From Alphaproteobacteria bacterium (GTDB lineage Bacteria; Pseudomonadota; Alphaproteobacteria; Rhizobiales; Aestuariivirgaceae): 10,241 bases of DNA. Made by a program: the position numbers and the translations under genes. Where the stretch lies: the NCBI GenBank assembly GCA_005884715.1, contig VAZZ01000185.1:1-10241 (forward strand). Direction: 5' to 3'. The notes below the pieces were generated by a model. That model was not told the DNA's origin. It saw only the letters and a list, made by a program, of their open reading frames with translations, and ran no database searches. This document shows positions 1 to 6,131 of the stretch, piece by piece. Within the stretch, counting starts at the first letter, position 1; each line of letters begins with the position of its first letter.

Positions 1-15
1 AAGAGATGGGACATG

Positions 16-1128
16 TCAGGCGTTCTGCCATTCGGCGCGGACCGCATCATCTACTTCCCGAGCCTCATGCCGGTCGCGCAATTGCGCGAAGTCAGAGGGC
101 GGCAGCAGACGGCTCAGCGCCCACACCGCCATGGCGCGCACCAGGGGTGAGGGATCGCCAAGCAGTCGTTCGGCTTCCCGGGCGAGCTGCGGTTCACCCG
201 AATTGCCGATCGCGATCAGGACATTGCGGATGAAGCGATCGCGACCGCTGCGCTTGACCGGCGAGCCCGAGAACAAGGTGCGAAAGGCCTGGTCATCGAG
301 GCGCGCGAGCTCCGCGAGCTTGGGGGCGATGAGCTCGTCGCGCGCTTTGAGCTTTGCTTCATGCGCCTCGCCTGCGAATTTGTTCCATGGACAGACGGCC
401 AGGCAATCATCACAGCCATAGATGCGATTGCCGATCGCTGAACGGAATTCGCGATCGATATGTCCCTTATGCTCGATGGTGAGATAGGAAATGCAGCGCC
501 TTGCATCGAGCTGATAGGGGGCGGGAAAGGCCTTGGTCGGGCAGATATCGAGACAGGCGCGGCAGGAGCCGCAATGATCGCTCTCGGCCGCATCGCGGGC
601 GAGCATCGCTTCGCTCAATATGGCGCCAAGGAAGAACCATGAGCCGAGCTCGCGCGAGACGAGATTGGTGTGGCGGCCCTGCCAGCCGAGTCCAGCCGCC
701 TCGGCGAGTGGCTTTTCCATCAAGGGGGCGGTATCGACGAAGACTTTCACGTCCTGCTCTGTTTCCCTGGCCAGCCACTGGGCCAGATTCTTGAGCTTGC
801 CTTTGATGACATCGTGATAGTCGCGCCCGAGCGCATAGACGGAGATGACGCCTGTGTCTTTTGCATTGAGCCGCTGCATCGGATCGATCTCGGGCGCGTA
901 GCTCATCGCCAGCATGATGGCGGAACGCGCCTGCGGCCACAAAACGATAGGATCGGCACGCCGCGCCGCCGTCTCCCTGAGCCAGCCCATGTCGCCCTCG
1001 CGCCGCAAGGACAAGAATTCCTTGAGCCGCTCACCAGCTTTGGCCGCGGTGGCGGGATCAGTGATACGCAAGGAGGCGAAACCCTCTTCGCGAGCCTTGC
1101 AGCGCAATCTTTCCTCAAGCGGCATCAT
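16..1128 (-). CDS. queG: Epoxyqueuosine reductase QueG
   Basis: This 370-residue cytosolic iron-sulfur, cobalamin-dependent enzyme performs the last step of queuosine synthesis, reducing epoxyqueuosine to queuosine in the wobble position of GUN-decoding tRNAs. The N-terminal half carries the QueG signature FVDTAPLMEKPLAEAAGLGW (about residues 130-149), with the conserved Asp at D132. The ferredoxin-like part has CGSCRACLDICP (C186, C189, C192, C196), C212, and CDDCLAVCP (C239, C242, C246), enough ligands for two [4Fe-4S] clusters. The C-terminal 100 residues contain HEAT-like helical repeats, as in full-length QueG, and the length is normal. The start is a double ATG; the first is annotated. 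The gene follows the GST gene on the same strand with 77 bases between, almost all taken up by a hairpin, so co-transcription is likely. Identity is clear; the role is from family knowledge. Confidence 0.96.
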   Translation of the reverse strand: MMPLEERLRCKAREEGFASLRITDPATAAKAGERLKEFLSLRREGDMGWLRETAARRADPIVLWPQARSAIMLAMSYAPEIDPMQRLNAKDTGVISVYALGRDYHDVIKGKLKNLAQWLARETEQDVKVFVDTAPLMEKPLAEAAGLGWQGRHTNLVSRELGSWFFLGAILSEAMLARDAAESDHCGSCRACLDICPTKAFPAPYQLDARRCISYLTIEHKGHIDREFRSAIGNRIYGCDDCLAVCPWNKFAGEAHEAKLKARDELIAPKLAELARLDDQAFRTLFSGSPVKRSGRDRFIRNVLIAIGNSGEPQLAREAERLLGDPSPLVRAMAVWALSRLLPPSDFAQLRDRHEAREVDDAVRAEWQNA

Positions 1129-1140
1129 GCGCCCAGTATA

Positions 1141-1202
1141 TCAGGGATCGGGGATCGGATGTCAGGAACCGCTCGTCCTGATGTCTGACCTCTGGTCCCT
1201 GA
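1141..1202. repeat. Long imperfect hairpin between GST gene and queG
   Basis: The left arm 1141-1167 and right arm 1176-1202 are 27 bases each with an 8-base loop. Of 27 positions, 20 are perfectly complementary, and all seven differences are transitions. In a plus-strand RNA six become G-U wobbles and one is an A-C mismatch, so 26 of 27 pairs can form; in the minus-strand RNA, the sense of the flanking genes, only one of the seven can pair as a wobble. The outer arm starts TCAGGGA, as in the hairpin at 6989-7072. The element ends three bases before the GST stop codon and lies 12 bases upstream of the queG start, so it fills the intergenic gap. A REP-like interspersed element is my inference. 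There is no T-tract, so a simple intrinsic terminator is unlikely. Confidence 0.7.
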
Positions 1203-1205
1203 ACC

Positions 1206-1889
1206 CTAGAAATCGAGATCGGTGTAGGATTGCGAGGCCGGCATGCCGCGAACGCCGTCGGCGAGAAGCGGCCTGAAGGACGGCCTTGATTTCAGCCTCT
1301 GGAACCAGGCTTTGGCGGACGGAAAATCAGCCCACGGAACATCGCCGATATAGTCGATCGCCGAGAGATGAGCGGCGCCGGCGAGATCGGCAAGCGAAAG
1401 ATGGTCGCCGGCCAGCCAGTTGCGGCCATCGGCGAGCCGGCCGATATAATCAAGATGGGCCTTGAGCAGATCGAGCCCTTTGCGCACGCGCGCCATCTCA
1501 GGTGACCCGCCGCCCAGATCGCGCGGCATGAAGCGGCGCACGACCTTCTCGGTCAACACTGGCTCGGCCACCTCGGCATAGAATTTCGTGTCGAACCAGC
1601 CGACAAGTCGGCGCACTTCGGCGCGCGCCCTGGCATTGCCCTCGATGAGTGACGTCGCGCCGTTGCGGGTCTCCTCGAGATATTCGCTCATCGCCTCGAC
1701 ACCGCTGATCGCCGCACCGTCGTCTTCGATGAGGACCGGAAGCGTCCCCGCCGGATTGAATCTGAAGAGATCGGCGGACGGCGCCCACGGCTCTTCATCG
1801 CGCAGCTCCGCCGGCGTACCATATTCGTGCAAGGCGAGGCGCATGCGGCGTGAATAGGGATCGAGCGTGAAATGATGAAGACGGGGCAT
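1206..1889 (-). CDS. Glutathione S-transferase family protein, possible FzlA-type division protein
   Basis: This 227-residue protein has the canonical GST layout. The N-terminal thioredoxin-like domain (about 1-80) contains LDPYSRRMRLAL in the active-site loop and helix 1, and NPAGTLPVL with the cis-proline that positions glutathione; an all-helical C-terminal domain (about 90-205) includes LAGDHLSLADLAGAAHL. The usual catalytic Cys/Ser-Pro motif is replaced by DPYS. The tail ends SYTDLDF after a conserved-looking linker. In alphaproteobacteria a divergent GST-fold protein, FzlA, binds FtsZ and has a functionally important C-terminal tail; the tail here and the neighbouring wall gene uppP fit that, but general GST activity cannot be excluded from sequence alone. 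The ATG start has AAAGG a few bases upstream. The gene precedes queG on the same strand and diverges from uppP. The family is certain; the FzlA assignment is an inference at about 50-60 percent. Confidence 0.9.
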   Translation of the reverse strand: MPRLHHFTLDPYSRRMRLALHEYGTPAELRDEEPWAPSADLFRFNPAGTLPVLIEDDGAAISGVEAMSEYLEETRNGATSLIEGNARARAEVRRLVGWFDTKFYAEVAEPVLTEKVVRRFMPRDLGGGSPEMARVRKGLDLLKAHLDYIGRLADGRNWLAGDHLSLADLAGAAHLSAIDYIGDVPWADFPSAKAWFQRLKSRPSFRPLLADGVRGMPASQSYTDLDF

Positions 1890-2063
1890 CGGTTACCTTT
1901 GACTGCAGAATTAAGAATCGATCACGTCATGATCCTGAACGCAATTCCATCTTAAATCATCGTAATGCAGCGGCGAAATACCGCGCCGCCATTGCCGGGC
2001 CGTCACGGCGCATATAGAACCCCACAGGGCGGGCGGCAAGCAATTACCCGGGGAAATACTCAT
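1890..2063. promoter_or_regulatory. Divergent intergenic region between GST gene and uppP
   Basis: These 174 bases separate two divergently transcribed genes and so must hold the promoters for both. I could not find a convincing -35/-10 pair in either direction: a TTGACT at 1899-1904 on the plus strand has no partner at proper spacing. An interrupted palindrome, GATCA at 1920-1924 and TGATC at 1930-1934 with five bases between, is the only symmetric element seen and could be an operator or chance. The uppP ribosome binding site GGGGA lies about 10 bases before its ATG. Confidence 0.35.
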
Positions 2064-2885
2064 ATGCCCATAGAACAAATCCTCATCCTCGCTCTGATCC
2101 AGGGCATCACCGAGTTCTTGCCGGTTTCCTCTTCCGGCCATCTCATCCTGGCGCCCGCTTTGTTCCACTGGGCGGATCAGGGCGTGCTCACCGACGTCAT
2201 GACCCATATGGGCTCGCTGCTCGCCGTCCTCGTCTATTTCTGGCGCGATGTCGTGGCGATGTTCTGGGGCTGTATAGATGCGCTCAGAGGACGGATTACC
2301 GCCAACGGCCGGCTTGCCTTCTACGTCCTGATCGGAACCATCCCGATCATCCTGGTCGGCGCGGCACTCAAATTCACTGGCCTCAGTGACCACTTGCGCA
2401 GTGTGACGCTTGTCGCAGTGAACGCCATCGTCTTCGGCATCCTCATGTATATCGCCGACACTTTTGGTCTCATGCGCCGCAAGGTGTCCGACATGACCTG
2501 GGTGCCGGCGCTCATCATCGGCATCGCCCAGTCCTTGGCACTCAATCCGGGAACGAGCCGTTCCGGCATTACCATGACGGCGGCGCGCGGCTTCGGCTTC
2601 GAGCGTCCGGAAGCGGCACGCTACTCGTTCCTGCTCTCCATACCGGCGACGGCGGCAGCGGGCCTTCTCATCATCGGCGATGCGGTCGAGAACGGCGTTG
2701 CGATCACCTGGGACGCCATCATCTGCGGCGCGCTCACTTTCGTGGTGGCGCTCGCCACTATTGCTTTTCTCATGCAATTGGTGCGGCGGATGAGCTTCCT
2801 GCCCTTCGTGATCTACAGGATAGCCCTCGGCGTCATCCTCCTTGCCCTGATCTTCTGGGGCGTGCCGCTCGGCGCAGTCGCATGA
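2064..2885 (+). CDS. uppP: Undecaprenyl-diphosphate phosphatase UppP (BacA)
   Basis: This 273-residue integral membrane enzyme dephosphorylates undecaprenyl pyrophosphate to the monophosphate, regenerating the lipid carrier for peptidoglycan and other envelope polymers; over-expression of this family gives bacitracin resistance. Both family motifs are present: QGITEFLPVSSSGHL (residues 13-27, with E17, the serine cluster and H26) and NPGTSRSGITM (161-171, with R166). The rest is hydrophobic, with about seven to eight membrane segments, and the length is typical. The frame stays open upstream to 1965, but those residues are non-hydrophobic and unlike the family; the ATG at 2064, preceded by GGGGA and starting MPIEQIL, is the correct start. 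The gene is monocistronic, diverging from the GST gene and converging on the NDUFA9-like gene. Its TGA stop lies inside a CATGATCCCGAAAAG stretch that resembles an interspersed repeat. Confidence 0.97.
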   Translation: MPIEQILILALIQGITEFLPVSSSGHLILAPALFHWADQGVLTDVMTHMGSLLAVLVYFWRDVVAMFWGCIDALRGRITANGRLAFYVLIGTIPIILVGAALKFTGLSDHLRSVTLVAVNAIVFGILMYIADTFGLMRRKVSDMTWVPALIIGIAQSLALNPGTSRSGITMTAARGFGFERPEAARYSFLLSIPATAAAGLLIIGDAVENGVAITWDAIICGALTFVVALATIAFLMQLVRRMSFLPFVIYRIALGVILLALIFWGVPLGAVA

Positions 2886-2895
2886 TCCCGAAAAG
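2881..2895. repeat. Possible fragment of a Rhizobiales interspersed repeat
   Basis: CATGATCCCGAAAAG resembles, from memory, one half of a short palindromic repeat common between genes in Rhizobiales, in which CCGAAAAG and TTTTCGG arms face each other. A fuller copy sits at 4248-4303 in this window and shares CCGAAAAG. Here only one arm is present, and it supplies the uppP stop codon (TGA at 2883-2885). Assignment to the repeat family is from general recollection and an 8-base exact match, so it is tentative. Confidence 0.3.
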
Positions 2896-2906
2896 CTGCA
2901 GACTGC

Positions 2907-2930
2907 ATGGCCGCCCGTCGAGGCGGCCAT
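2907..2930. terminator. Bidirectional hairpin between convergent uppP and NDUFA9-like gene
   Basis: ATGGCCGCC at 2907-2915 and GGCGGCCAT at 2922-2930 form a perfect nine-base-pair GC-rich stem with a six-base loop. It lies midway between two converging stop codons (2885 and 2944), the expected place for a shared terminator. No U-tract follows on either strand, so termination would be weak or of a non-canonical type; the structure is certain and the function inferred. Confidence 0.55.
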
Positions 2931-2943
2931 CCAGGCCCATCAA

Positions 2944-3942
2944 CTAACTCAAATCGGCGATCTCTTTATTCATCCCGGTCGGTGGAGAGAACTGGCCGGC
3001 CTTGCGATAGCGATAGAGGTAGGACGGCACGATTGCCTCGATGGCGCTGGGCGTGATGCCGAGGCCCTGCAGCGTGCGCCGCTCGCTGGCGGCCTCCCTA
3101 CTGACGATGTTGTCGGCTTTCAGCAATTCCACCTGATCGGCAGTGAGGAGCGGCCTGGGCAGAAGGCCCAAGATCATGCCCTGCAGTCGGGCGATGGGCC
3201 AGGGCACCGGCACCAGAAGTCGCTTGCGGCCGATCGTGCGGAGGGTGAATTCGAGGATTTCGCGGAAGCTTATGATTTCGGGCCCGCCCAATTCATAGGT
3301 CCGGCCATTGGCATGGCCTGCATCGATGAGGCGGGTGACCGCCTGGGCGATGTCGCCGACGAAGACCGGCTGGAATTTCGTGGTGCCGCCGCCGATCAGC
3401 GGCAAGGCCGGCGAGAAGCGGGCCATGGCCGCGAAGCGGTTGAAGAGCTGATCTTCAGGGCCGAAGACGACCGACGGGCGCAGCACGATGGCGCCGGAGA
3501 AGGCAGCTCGGGCGCGTGCCTCGCCTTCCGCCTTGGACCTGGCATAGGCGCTGGCCGAATTGGCATCGGCACCCAGCGCCGATATCTGGATGAATAGGCG
3601 TGCCTTGGCCGCCCGAGCCGACCTGGCGGATGCCTCGGCACCAAAAACATGAATAGCATCAAAACTTTGCGCGCCCCCGCTGAAAAGAACGCCAGTCAGG
3701 TTGATGACCGCCTGGGCGCCGTCACAAACGGCCGCGAGCGAGTCCGGGTAGCGCACATTGGCCTGCACTGGCATGATCTGCCCGGGCACCCCCAGCGGCT
3801 GCACATGGCCGGCGAGATCGGGTCTGCGGCAGGCGACCCTGATGCGGTAACCGCGCTTGGCGAGGCTCCTGACGATATGCCGGCCGAGGAAGCCGGACCC
3901 GCCAATAAGGGTGATCAATGTATCGGAAGGATCAGGTGTCAC
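2944..3942 (-). CDS. NAD(P)-binding atypical SDR, complex I NDUFA9-like family
   Basis: This 332-residue protein is of the NAD-dependent epimerase/dehydratase (atypical short-chain dehydrogenase) type, close to the bacterial relatives of mitochondrial complex I subunit NDUFA9. The N-terminus is a Rossmann fold with LIGGSGFLGRHI (glycines 14, 15, 17 and 20), an arginine-rich strand-2 region for the cofactor phosphate or ribose (RIRVACRRP), NLTGVLF at about 81-87, and the SDR-like pair Y133-x3-K137 in SAYARSKAEG. LRPSVVFGPEDQ and FQPVFVGDIAQAV are typical of the family. The substrate is unknown; these proteins are usually linked to quinone or complex I biology by homology only. The start is GTG, and the first codons coincide with a repeat-derived 13-mer, so the true start could be the in-frame TTG a few codons later. 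It converges on uppP. Confidence 0.88.
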   Translation of the reverse strand: MTPDPSDTLITLIGGSGFLGRHIVRSLAKRGYRIRVACRRPDLAGHVQPLGVPGQIMPVQANVRYPDSLAAVCDGAQAVINLTGVLFSGGAQSFDAIHVFGAEASARSARAAKARLFIQISALGADANSASAYARSKAEGEARARAAFSGAIVLRPSVVFGPEDQLFNRFAAMARFSPALPLIGGGTTKFQPVFVGDIAQAVTRLIDAGHANGRTYELGGPEIISFREILEFTLRTIGRKRLLVPVPWPIARLQGMILGLLPRPLLTADQVELLKADNIVSREAASERRTLQGLGITPSAIEAIVPSYLYRYRKAGQFSPPTGMNKEIADLS

Positions 3943-4034
3943 GCCGTCAAATCCATCATGTTGACAGGATTTGGCCTTTTACCGGCGAGGGGCCGCCTTT
4001 GCAAAGCCGAAATCGCCTTGCACAACGCGCTCAG

Positions 4035-4063
4035 TTGACACTGACGCACAGGGTCATTTATGA
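4035..4063 (+). promoter_or_regulatory. Probable promoter of tRNA-Leu
   Basis: A perfect -35 hexamer TTGACA lies at 4035-4040. At a spacing of 16-17 bases is the A/T-rich CATTTATGA (4055-4063), a poor but acceptable -10 region for an alphaproteobacterium. Transcription would begin near 4070, a few bases before the mature tRNA at 4075. The -35 is clear; the -10 is weak. Confidence 0.5.
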
Positions 4064-4074
4064 ACCCCCGCAAT

Positions 4075-4159
<85 letters not shown>

Positions 4160-4247
4160 ATTTCACTCCCCGAGCTTCGGCCCGGCGAGCCCTCGACCTG
4201 ACAGAAACGACATGAGAATTGGGCAGCTGCGCTTCCCGAGGATTGGG

Positions 4248-4303
4248 CCGAAAAGTGCGAAGCGGTTTTCGGAACGATCCGATGTGAAAACCAAGATAGA
4301 GCG
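4248..4303. repeat. Interspersed hairpin repeat of Rhizobiales type
   Basis: CCGAAAA at 4248-4254 and TTTTCGG at 4266-4272 form a perfect seven-base-pair outer stem; inside, GC-GAA-GC makes a small inner stem. The sequence continues with a tail GAAAACCAAGATAGAGCG (4286-4303). From memory, the order CCGAAAAG-N-TTTTCGG then a GATC/ATGC part then AGAGATAGAGCG is characteristic of a short repeat found many times between genes in Rhizobiales. It lies in the 186-base gap between tRNA-Leu and rnd. The inverted repeat is seen directly; the family assignment is recollection. Confidence 0.55.
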
Positions 4304-4345
4304 ACAGCTCTGCTTCGGCGGCGATGCGCAGCGAGCGATTGACGG

Positions 4346-4957
4346 ATGGCGATAAAAATCTACAAGGGCGATTTGCCGGCCGGGCTCGATCTCGGGCCCG
4401 AGATCGCTGTCGATACCGAAACGCTCGGACTCAATCCGCTGCGCGACAAATTATGCGTGGTGCAGTTGTCGTCAGGCGACGGCAACGCTCATCTGGTTCA
4501 GGTCGACCGCGCCACCTATGATGCGCCGCGTCTGAAGGCGCTCTTCGAAAATCGTGCCGTGCTCAAGATCTTCCATTTTGCCCGCTTCGATGTGGCAGCC
4601 CTCAAACATTATCTGGGCGTCGAGACCGGACCGCTTTACTGCACCAAGATTGCTTCCAAGCTTACCCGCACCTATACCGACCGGCACGGCCTAAAGGACC
4701 TCGTCAAGGAACTGCTCGGCATCGAACTCAACAAGCAGCAGCAGAGTTCCGATTGGGGTGCCCATGTGCTGAGCGATTCGCAAAAGCAATATGCCGCACA
4801 GGACGTGCTCTATCTGCACGAGCTTAAATCCAGGCTCGATCAGATGCTGGAGCGCGAAGGCCGCAAAGGCCTTGCCCGATCCTGCTTCGATTTTGTACCG
4901 GTCAGGGCCGAACTCGATCTCCTTGGCTGGACCGAAGACGATGTCTTCGCGCATTGA
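4346..4957 (+). CDS. rnd: Ribonuclease D-like 3'-5' exonuclease (short, no HRDC domains)
   Basis: This 203-residue DEDDy exonuclease is predicted to trim RNA 3' ends, as RNase D does for tRNA precursors. The three Exo motifs are complete: AVDTETLGL with D23 and E25 (Exo I), FHFARFDVAAL with D82 (Exo II), and YAAQDVLYL with Y149 and D153 (Exo III). The conserved GLKDLVKELL and QSSDWG blocks lie between motifs II and III. The protein stops just after the catalytic domain, so the two HRDC RNA-binding domains of the E. coli enzyme (about 375 residues) are absent; this short form is usual next to lptC in alphaproteobacteria and is not a truncation. The ATG start lacks a strong Shine-Dalgarno. The 3' end overlaps lptC by 17 bases, so rnd is probably the first gene of the LPS-transport operon. 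A tRNA gene lies just upstream, which is suggestive but not evidence of a specific substrate. Confidence 0.92.
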   Translation: MAIKIYKGDLPAGLDLGPEIAVDTETLGLNPLRDKLCVVQLSSGDGNAHLVQVDRATYDAPRLKALFENRAVLKIFHFARFDVAALKHYLGVETGPLYCTKIASKLTRTYTDRHGLKDLVKELLGIELNKQQQSSDWGAHVLSDSQKQYAAQDVLYLHELKSRLDQMLEREGRKGLARSCFDFVPVRAELDLLGWTEDDVFAH

Positions 4958-5588
4958 TGGCATCCAGCGTGTCCCGCGCGGGCGCACTGCCAGAGCCGCA
5001 GCCCGCTCTCGCATGGCACCCTATTTCTCGGGCGCCTTCGCGCTCATCGTCCTGTTGCTTGTCGGAATCTTCGTCTATCAGGCCGGTACCTTCACCTCCA
5101 AGCCGAAGCCTGCGGAGGTGCCCGCTTTGCCCGCCGATCAGGTGACCGTCACCGAATCGACCATTACCGGCCTCGACAAGCAGCAACGGCCTTATTCGAT
5201 TTCGGCACGCACCGCCATCCAGGACAAGGATAACCCGAAACTCATCACTCTTGACGAGGTGCGCGGCGCGACCAACCGCAGCAATGGCGAGCCCATAACC
5301 TTCCAGTCACTGAAGGGGTTCTATGATTCCGACGTCAAGACGCTCGATCTCGATACCAATGTCGTGATCAAGTCGGAAGGCCGGTTCACGGCGCTCATGG
5401 ACAAGGCCCATGTGATCGTCGAGGAGAAGCGTCTGACCAGCGATGTTCCGGTCGCGGTCGACCTGAACACTGGTACGATAAACGCCAATGGCGTGGAAAT
5501 ATCCAATGACGGTAACAATATTCTGTTCTTGAATGGCGTGAAGGCGCATTTCGAAAAATCGCAATCCAAAGGAGACAGCACCCCATGA
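4941..5588 (+). CDS. lptC: LPS export system protein LptC
   Basis: LptC is a bitopic inner-membrane protein that receives LPS from the LptB2FG transporter and passes it to LptA in the periplasm. With the ATG at 4941 it has 215 residues: a basic cytosolic N-terminus (about 1-28), one membrane segment (about 29-48, FSGAFALIVLLLVGIFVYQ), then a periplasmic region of repeated beta-strand character (from about 65) matching the LptC/OstA-like fold, for example ITFQSLKGFYDSDVKTLDLD and NGVEISNDGNNILFLNGVKA. The frame is open upstream to 4791, but that extension lies wholly within rnd and has no LptC character. A second possible start is the ATG just before the membrane segment (residue 25). The chosen start overlaps rnd by 17 bases, and the stop overlaps the lptA start in an ATGA. 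Sequence conservation in LptC is low; identification rests on topology plus position directly before lptA. Confidence 0.88.
   Translation: MSSRIDGIQRVPRGRTARAAARSRMAPYFSGAFALIVLLLVGIFVYQAGTFTSKPKPAEVPALPADQVTVTESTITGLDKQQRPYSISARTAIQDKDNPKLITLDEVRGATNRSNGEPITFQSLKGFYDSDVKTLDLDTNVVIKSEGRFTALMDKAHVIVEEKRLTSDVPVAVDLNTGTINANGVEISNDGNNILFLNGVKAHFEKSQSKGDSTP
5568..5574 (+). promoter_or_regulatory. Strong ribosome binding site of lptA inside lptC
   Basis: AAAGGAG at 5568-5574 lies 10 bases before the lptA ATG and inside the last codons of lptC. It fixes the lptA start at the ATGATG of 5585-5590. Together with the ATGA overlap it suggests lptA is translated in abundance yet coupled to lptC. Confidence 0.7.
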
Positions 5589-6106
5589 TGTTCCGTGCCA
5601 GCCTCGCTGTACTGTCCGTGCTTGCTGGTCTGGCACTGGGCGGCTTGCCCGCATCCACCCAGACGGTCGATGCCACCGCCGCCAGCAAGGAGGCGAAGAC
5701 GCCGCAGAATGTCGATATCGAAAGCGATACGATGGAGATCTTCGATAAGGAGAAGAAGGCGGTATTCAAAGGCAATGTGAAGGCGGTGCGGGGCAAGGTG
5801 ACGCTCAGTTGCGACACGCTCGACGTAAGCTATACCGAGGCGCCCGATGCCCAGGGTGAAAAGAAGACCGACGTCACCTTCCTCGACGCCGCCGGCAATG
5901 TGGTGATCGTCAGCGGCACCCAGACGGTCACCGGCAAGACCGCTCATATGGATGTCAAGGCCAACAAGCTTTGGGTGAAGGGCGGCGCCAAGGTGGTGCA
6001 GGGACAGACGGTGATGAATGGCGAGCAGCTTTTCGTCGATCTCAAAACAAACAAGAGCGAAATGACGGGCGGACGTGTCAAGGGCAGTTTCGTGCCTAGC
6101 AAATGA
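5585..6106 (+). CDS. lptA: LPS transport periplasmic protein LptA
   Basis: LptA is the periplasmic beta-jellyroll protein that polymerises head to tail to bridge LptC at the inner membrane with LptD at the outer membrane. The 173-residue product has a signal peptide (MMFRASLAVLSVLAGLALGG, cleavage probably near residues 22-30), a short linker, and an OstA-like domain from about 42 to 160: VDIESDTMEIFDKEKKAVFKG (first strands), VTLSCDTLDVSY, AAGNVVIVSGTQTVTGKTAHM and VMNGEQLFVDLKTNKSEMTGG. This strand-turn repetition with NGE/DLKT near the end is typical. The start is an ATGATG doublet overlapping the lptC stop by four bases, with AAAGGAG ahead of it. The next gene, lptB, starts about 25-60 bases downstream. 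The length matches alphaproteobacterial LptA. Confidence 0.94.
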   Translation: MMFRASLAVLSVLAGLALGGLPASTQTVDATAASKEAKTPQNVDIESDTMEIFDKEKKAVFKGNVKAVRGKVTLSCDTLDVSYTEAPDAQGEKKTDVTFLDAAGNVVIVSGTQTVTGKTAHMDVKANKLWVKGGAKVVQGQTVMNGEQLFVDLKTNKSEMTGGRVKGSFVPSK

Positions 6107-6131
6107 GATGTTTCACCCAATATTAATCTAA

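Noticed and set aside
1965..2063. Upstream in-frame extension of uppP by 33 residues
   Set aside because: The residues are polar, with no UppP similarity, and the ATG at 2064 has a ribosome binding site and the family N-terminus.
1911..2930. A 339-codon open frame on the minus strand covering all of uppP
   Set aside because: Its product is a His/Asp/Arg-rich sequence with no domain, typical of the antisense of a GC-rich membrane-protein gene. The plus strand has complete UppP motifs, so this is a shadow.
4791..4940. Upstream in-frame extension of lptC inside rnd
   Set aside because: It is an alternative reading of the rnd coding sequence with no conserved character; LptC needs only a short basic N-terminus before its membrane segment.
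5631..5648. Possible sigma-54 promoter TGGCAC...TTGC within lptA
   Set aside because: The gap between the two blocks is eight bases, whereas the -24/-12 promoter needs a fixed spacing of about five after TGGCAC. It also lies in the signal-peptide codons.
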